Assembly (NCBI GenBank): GCA_051881715.1
Contig: JBJEQK010000084.1
Location: 1-12,551, forward strand
Direction of reading: 5' to 3'
Length of the DNA: 12,551 nucleotides
Source of the DNA: UBA1425 sp051881715
Lineage (GTDB): Bacteria > Bacillota > Clostridia > Oscillospirales > Acutalibacteraceae
Positions within the stretch are counted from its first letter, which is position 1. Every line of letters begins with the position of its first letter. Below are positions 12,372-12,551 of the stretch, piece by piece. The notes beneath the pieces were generated by a model that saw only the letters and a program-made list of their open reading frames with translations, did no database searches and was not told the DNA's origin. The position numbers were made by a program, and so were the translations under genes.

Positions 12372-12388
12372 AAAACGACTGTATTGAC

Positions 12389-12460
12389 AAAAAATAAGGA
12401 ATGAGTTTATCTATCCACTCTCCTAAAAGGAGCACATGGGGACTGCAAACCATTCCTTAC
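12389..12460 (-). ncRNA. candidate small RNA 2, minus strand
   Basis: A 72-nt transcript is predicted from near 12460 to the six-U run at 12389-12394. The 5' and 3' ends pair in a 9-bp stem, UAAGGAAUG (12451-12459) with CAUUCCUUA (12395-12403), extended by GUUU/AAAC (12447-12450 with 12405-12408) past one bulged U. Inside, CCAU/GUGG (12436-12439 with 12415-12418) and the hairpin CUCCU-UUU-AGGAG (12420-12432) follow. The closing stem plus U run is an intrinsic terminator. I do not recognise the family. Confidence 0.75.
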
Positions 12461-12466
12461 GCTATT

Positions 12467-12494
12467 ATTATAACACGTTTTTTAAAAAAGGCAA
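12467..12494 (-). promoter_or_regulatory. extended -10 promoter of small RNA 2
   Basis: On the minus strand, TTGCCT (12489-12494) and perfect TATAAT (12467-12472) are spaced by 16 nt, with a TGT extended -10 element (12473-12475). The predicted start falls at the first base of the RNA's closing stem. Confidence 0.8.
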
Positions 12495-12551
12495 ATATTT
12501 TGGTTCATCACGGATTTTTGTGGGATTAAAAGTTTCGGTCAAGCCTTTTTA

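Larger units (their letters stand above)
9860..12551. mobile_element. left end of an inferred tRNA-integrated element
   Basis: Everything right of the tRNA fragment differs from the chromosomal left side: short direct repeats at the junction, a toxin-antitoxin-type operon, an XRE regulator with its own operator-like repeats, and a run of small genes of unknown function. The element continues beyond the window, so its right end, the reconstituted tRNA and the integrase gene are not seen. Whether it is an integrative conjugative element, a prophage remnant or another genomic island cannot be told. This is an inference from the junction structure and gene content. Confidence 0.65.

Noticed and set aside
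12384..12413. Plus-strand promoter starting at a perfect TTGACA
   Set aside because: No acceptable -10 box follows at 16-18 nt, and the A run is simply the complement of the U tail of small RNA 2.

Overview
The window looks like chromosome of a Gram-positive, spore-former-type gut Clostridia bacterium, probably Oscillospiraceae/Ruminococcaceae-like. The reasons are the gene families present (NrdR, YajC beside a TIGR04086-type membrane protein, a DUF421/DUF4363 pair, DUF4474), consensus sigma-A promoters, strong AGGAGG-type ribosome sites, TTG starts and near-balanced base composition. TGA is used as a stop. The taxonomic call is an inference from gene content only.

Left part (1-3130). The ribonucleotide reductase repressor gene nrdR and a tightly linked 51-residue membrane peptide run rightward and end at a perfect hairpin terminator. 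On the other strand lie yajC and a TIGR04086/DUF3792-like membrane protein, separated by a terminator hairpin that also holds the second gene's ribosome site. Further right on the minus strand are a six-cysteine small protein and a coupled DUF421-DUF4363 membrane pair.

Middle part (3184-6618). A near-consensus promoter drives a compact three-gene operon: a ROK-family sugar kinase, a GmhA-like SIS-domain protein and an intracellular family 2 glycoside hydrolase. Together they look like a module that cleaves a glycoside and then phosphorylates and isomerises the sugar. No transporter is in view. A convergent hairpin separates it from a minus-strand secreted DUF4474 protein. A secreted alpha/beta-hydrolase-like protein, with cysteine at the usual nucleophile position, is transcribed divergently from the DUF4474 gene, and each has its own promoter.

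Right part (9860-12551). A 26-nt fragment matching the 3' end of a tRNA lies on the minus strand, followed directly by what looks like that tRNA's own GAAA-loop terminator. This is the expected scar where an integrative element has inserted into a tRNA gene, with the element extending rightward past the window. Just inside the junction are short direct repeats that could be integrase or excisionase sites. Then come an XRE regulator-HEPN-MNT toxin-antitoxin-type operon (minus strand), a divergent promoter with tandem operator-like repeats, and a string of small rightward genes of unknown function, one apparently frameshifted. Two previously unassigned small RNA candidates lie on the minus strand opposite these genes (about 11717-11782 and 12389-12460). 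Each has its own promoter and an intrinsic terminator. These RNAs and the att scar are the most interesting parts of the window. The last 57 bases (12495-12551) are AT-rich and I see no feature in them.
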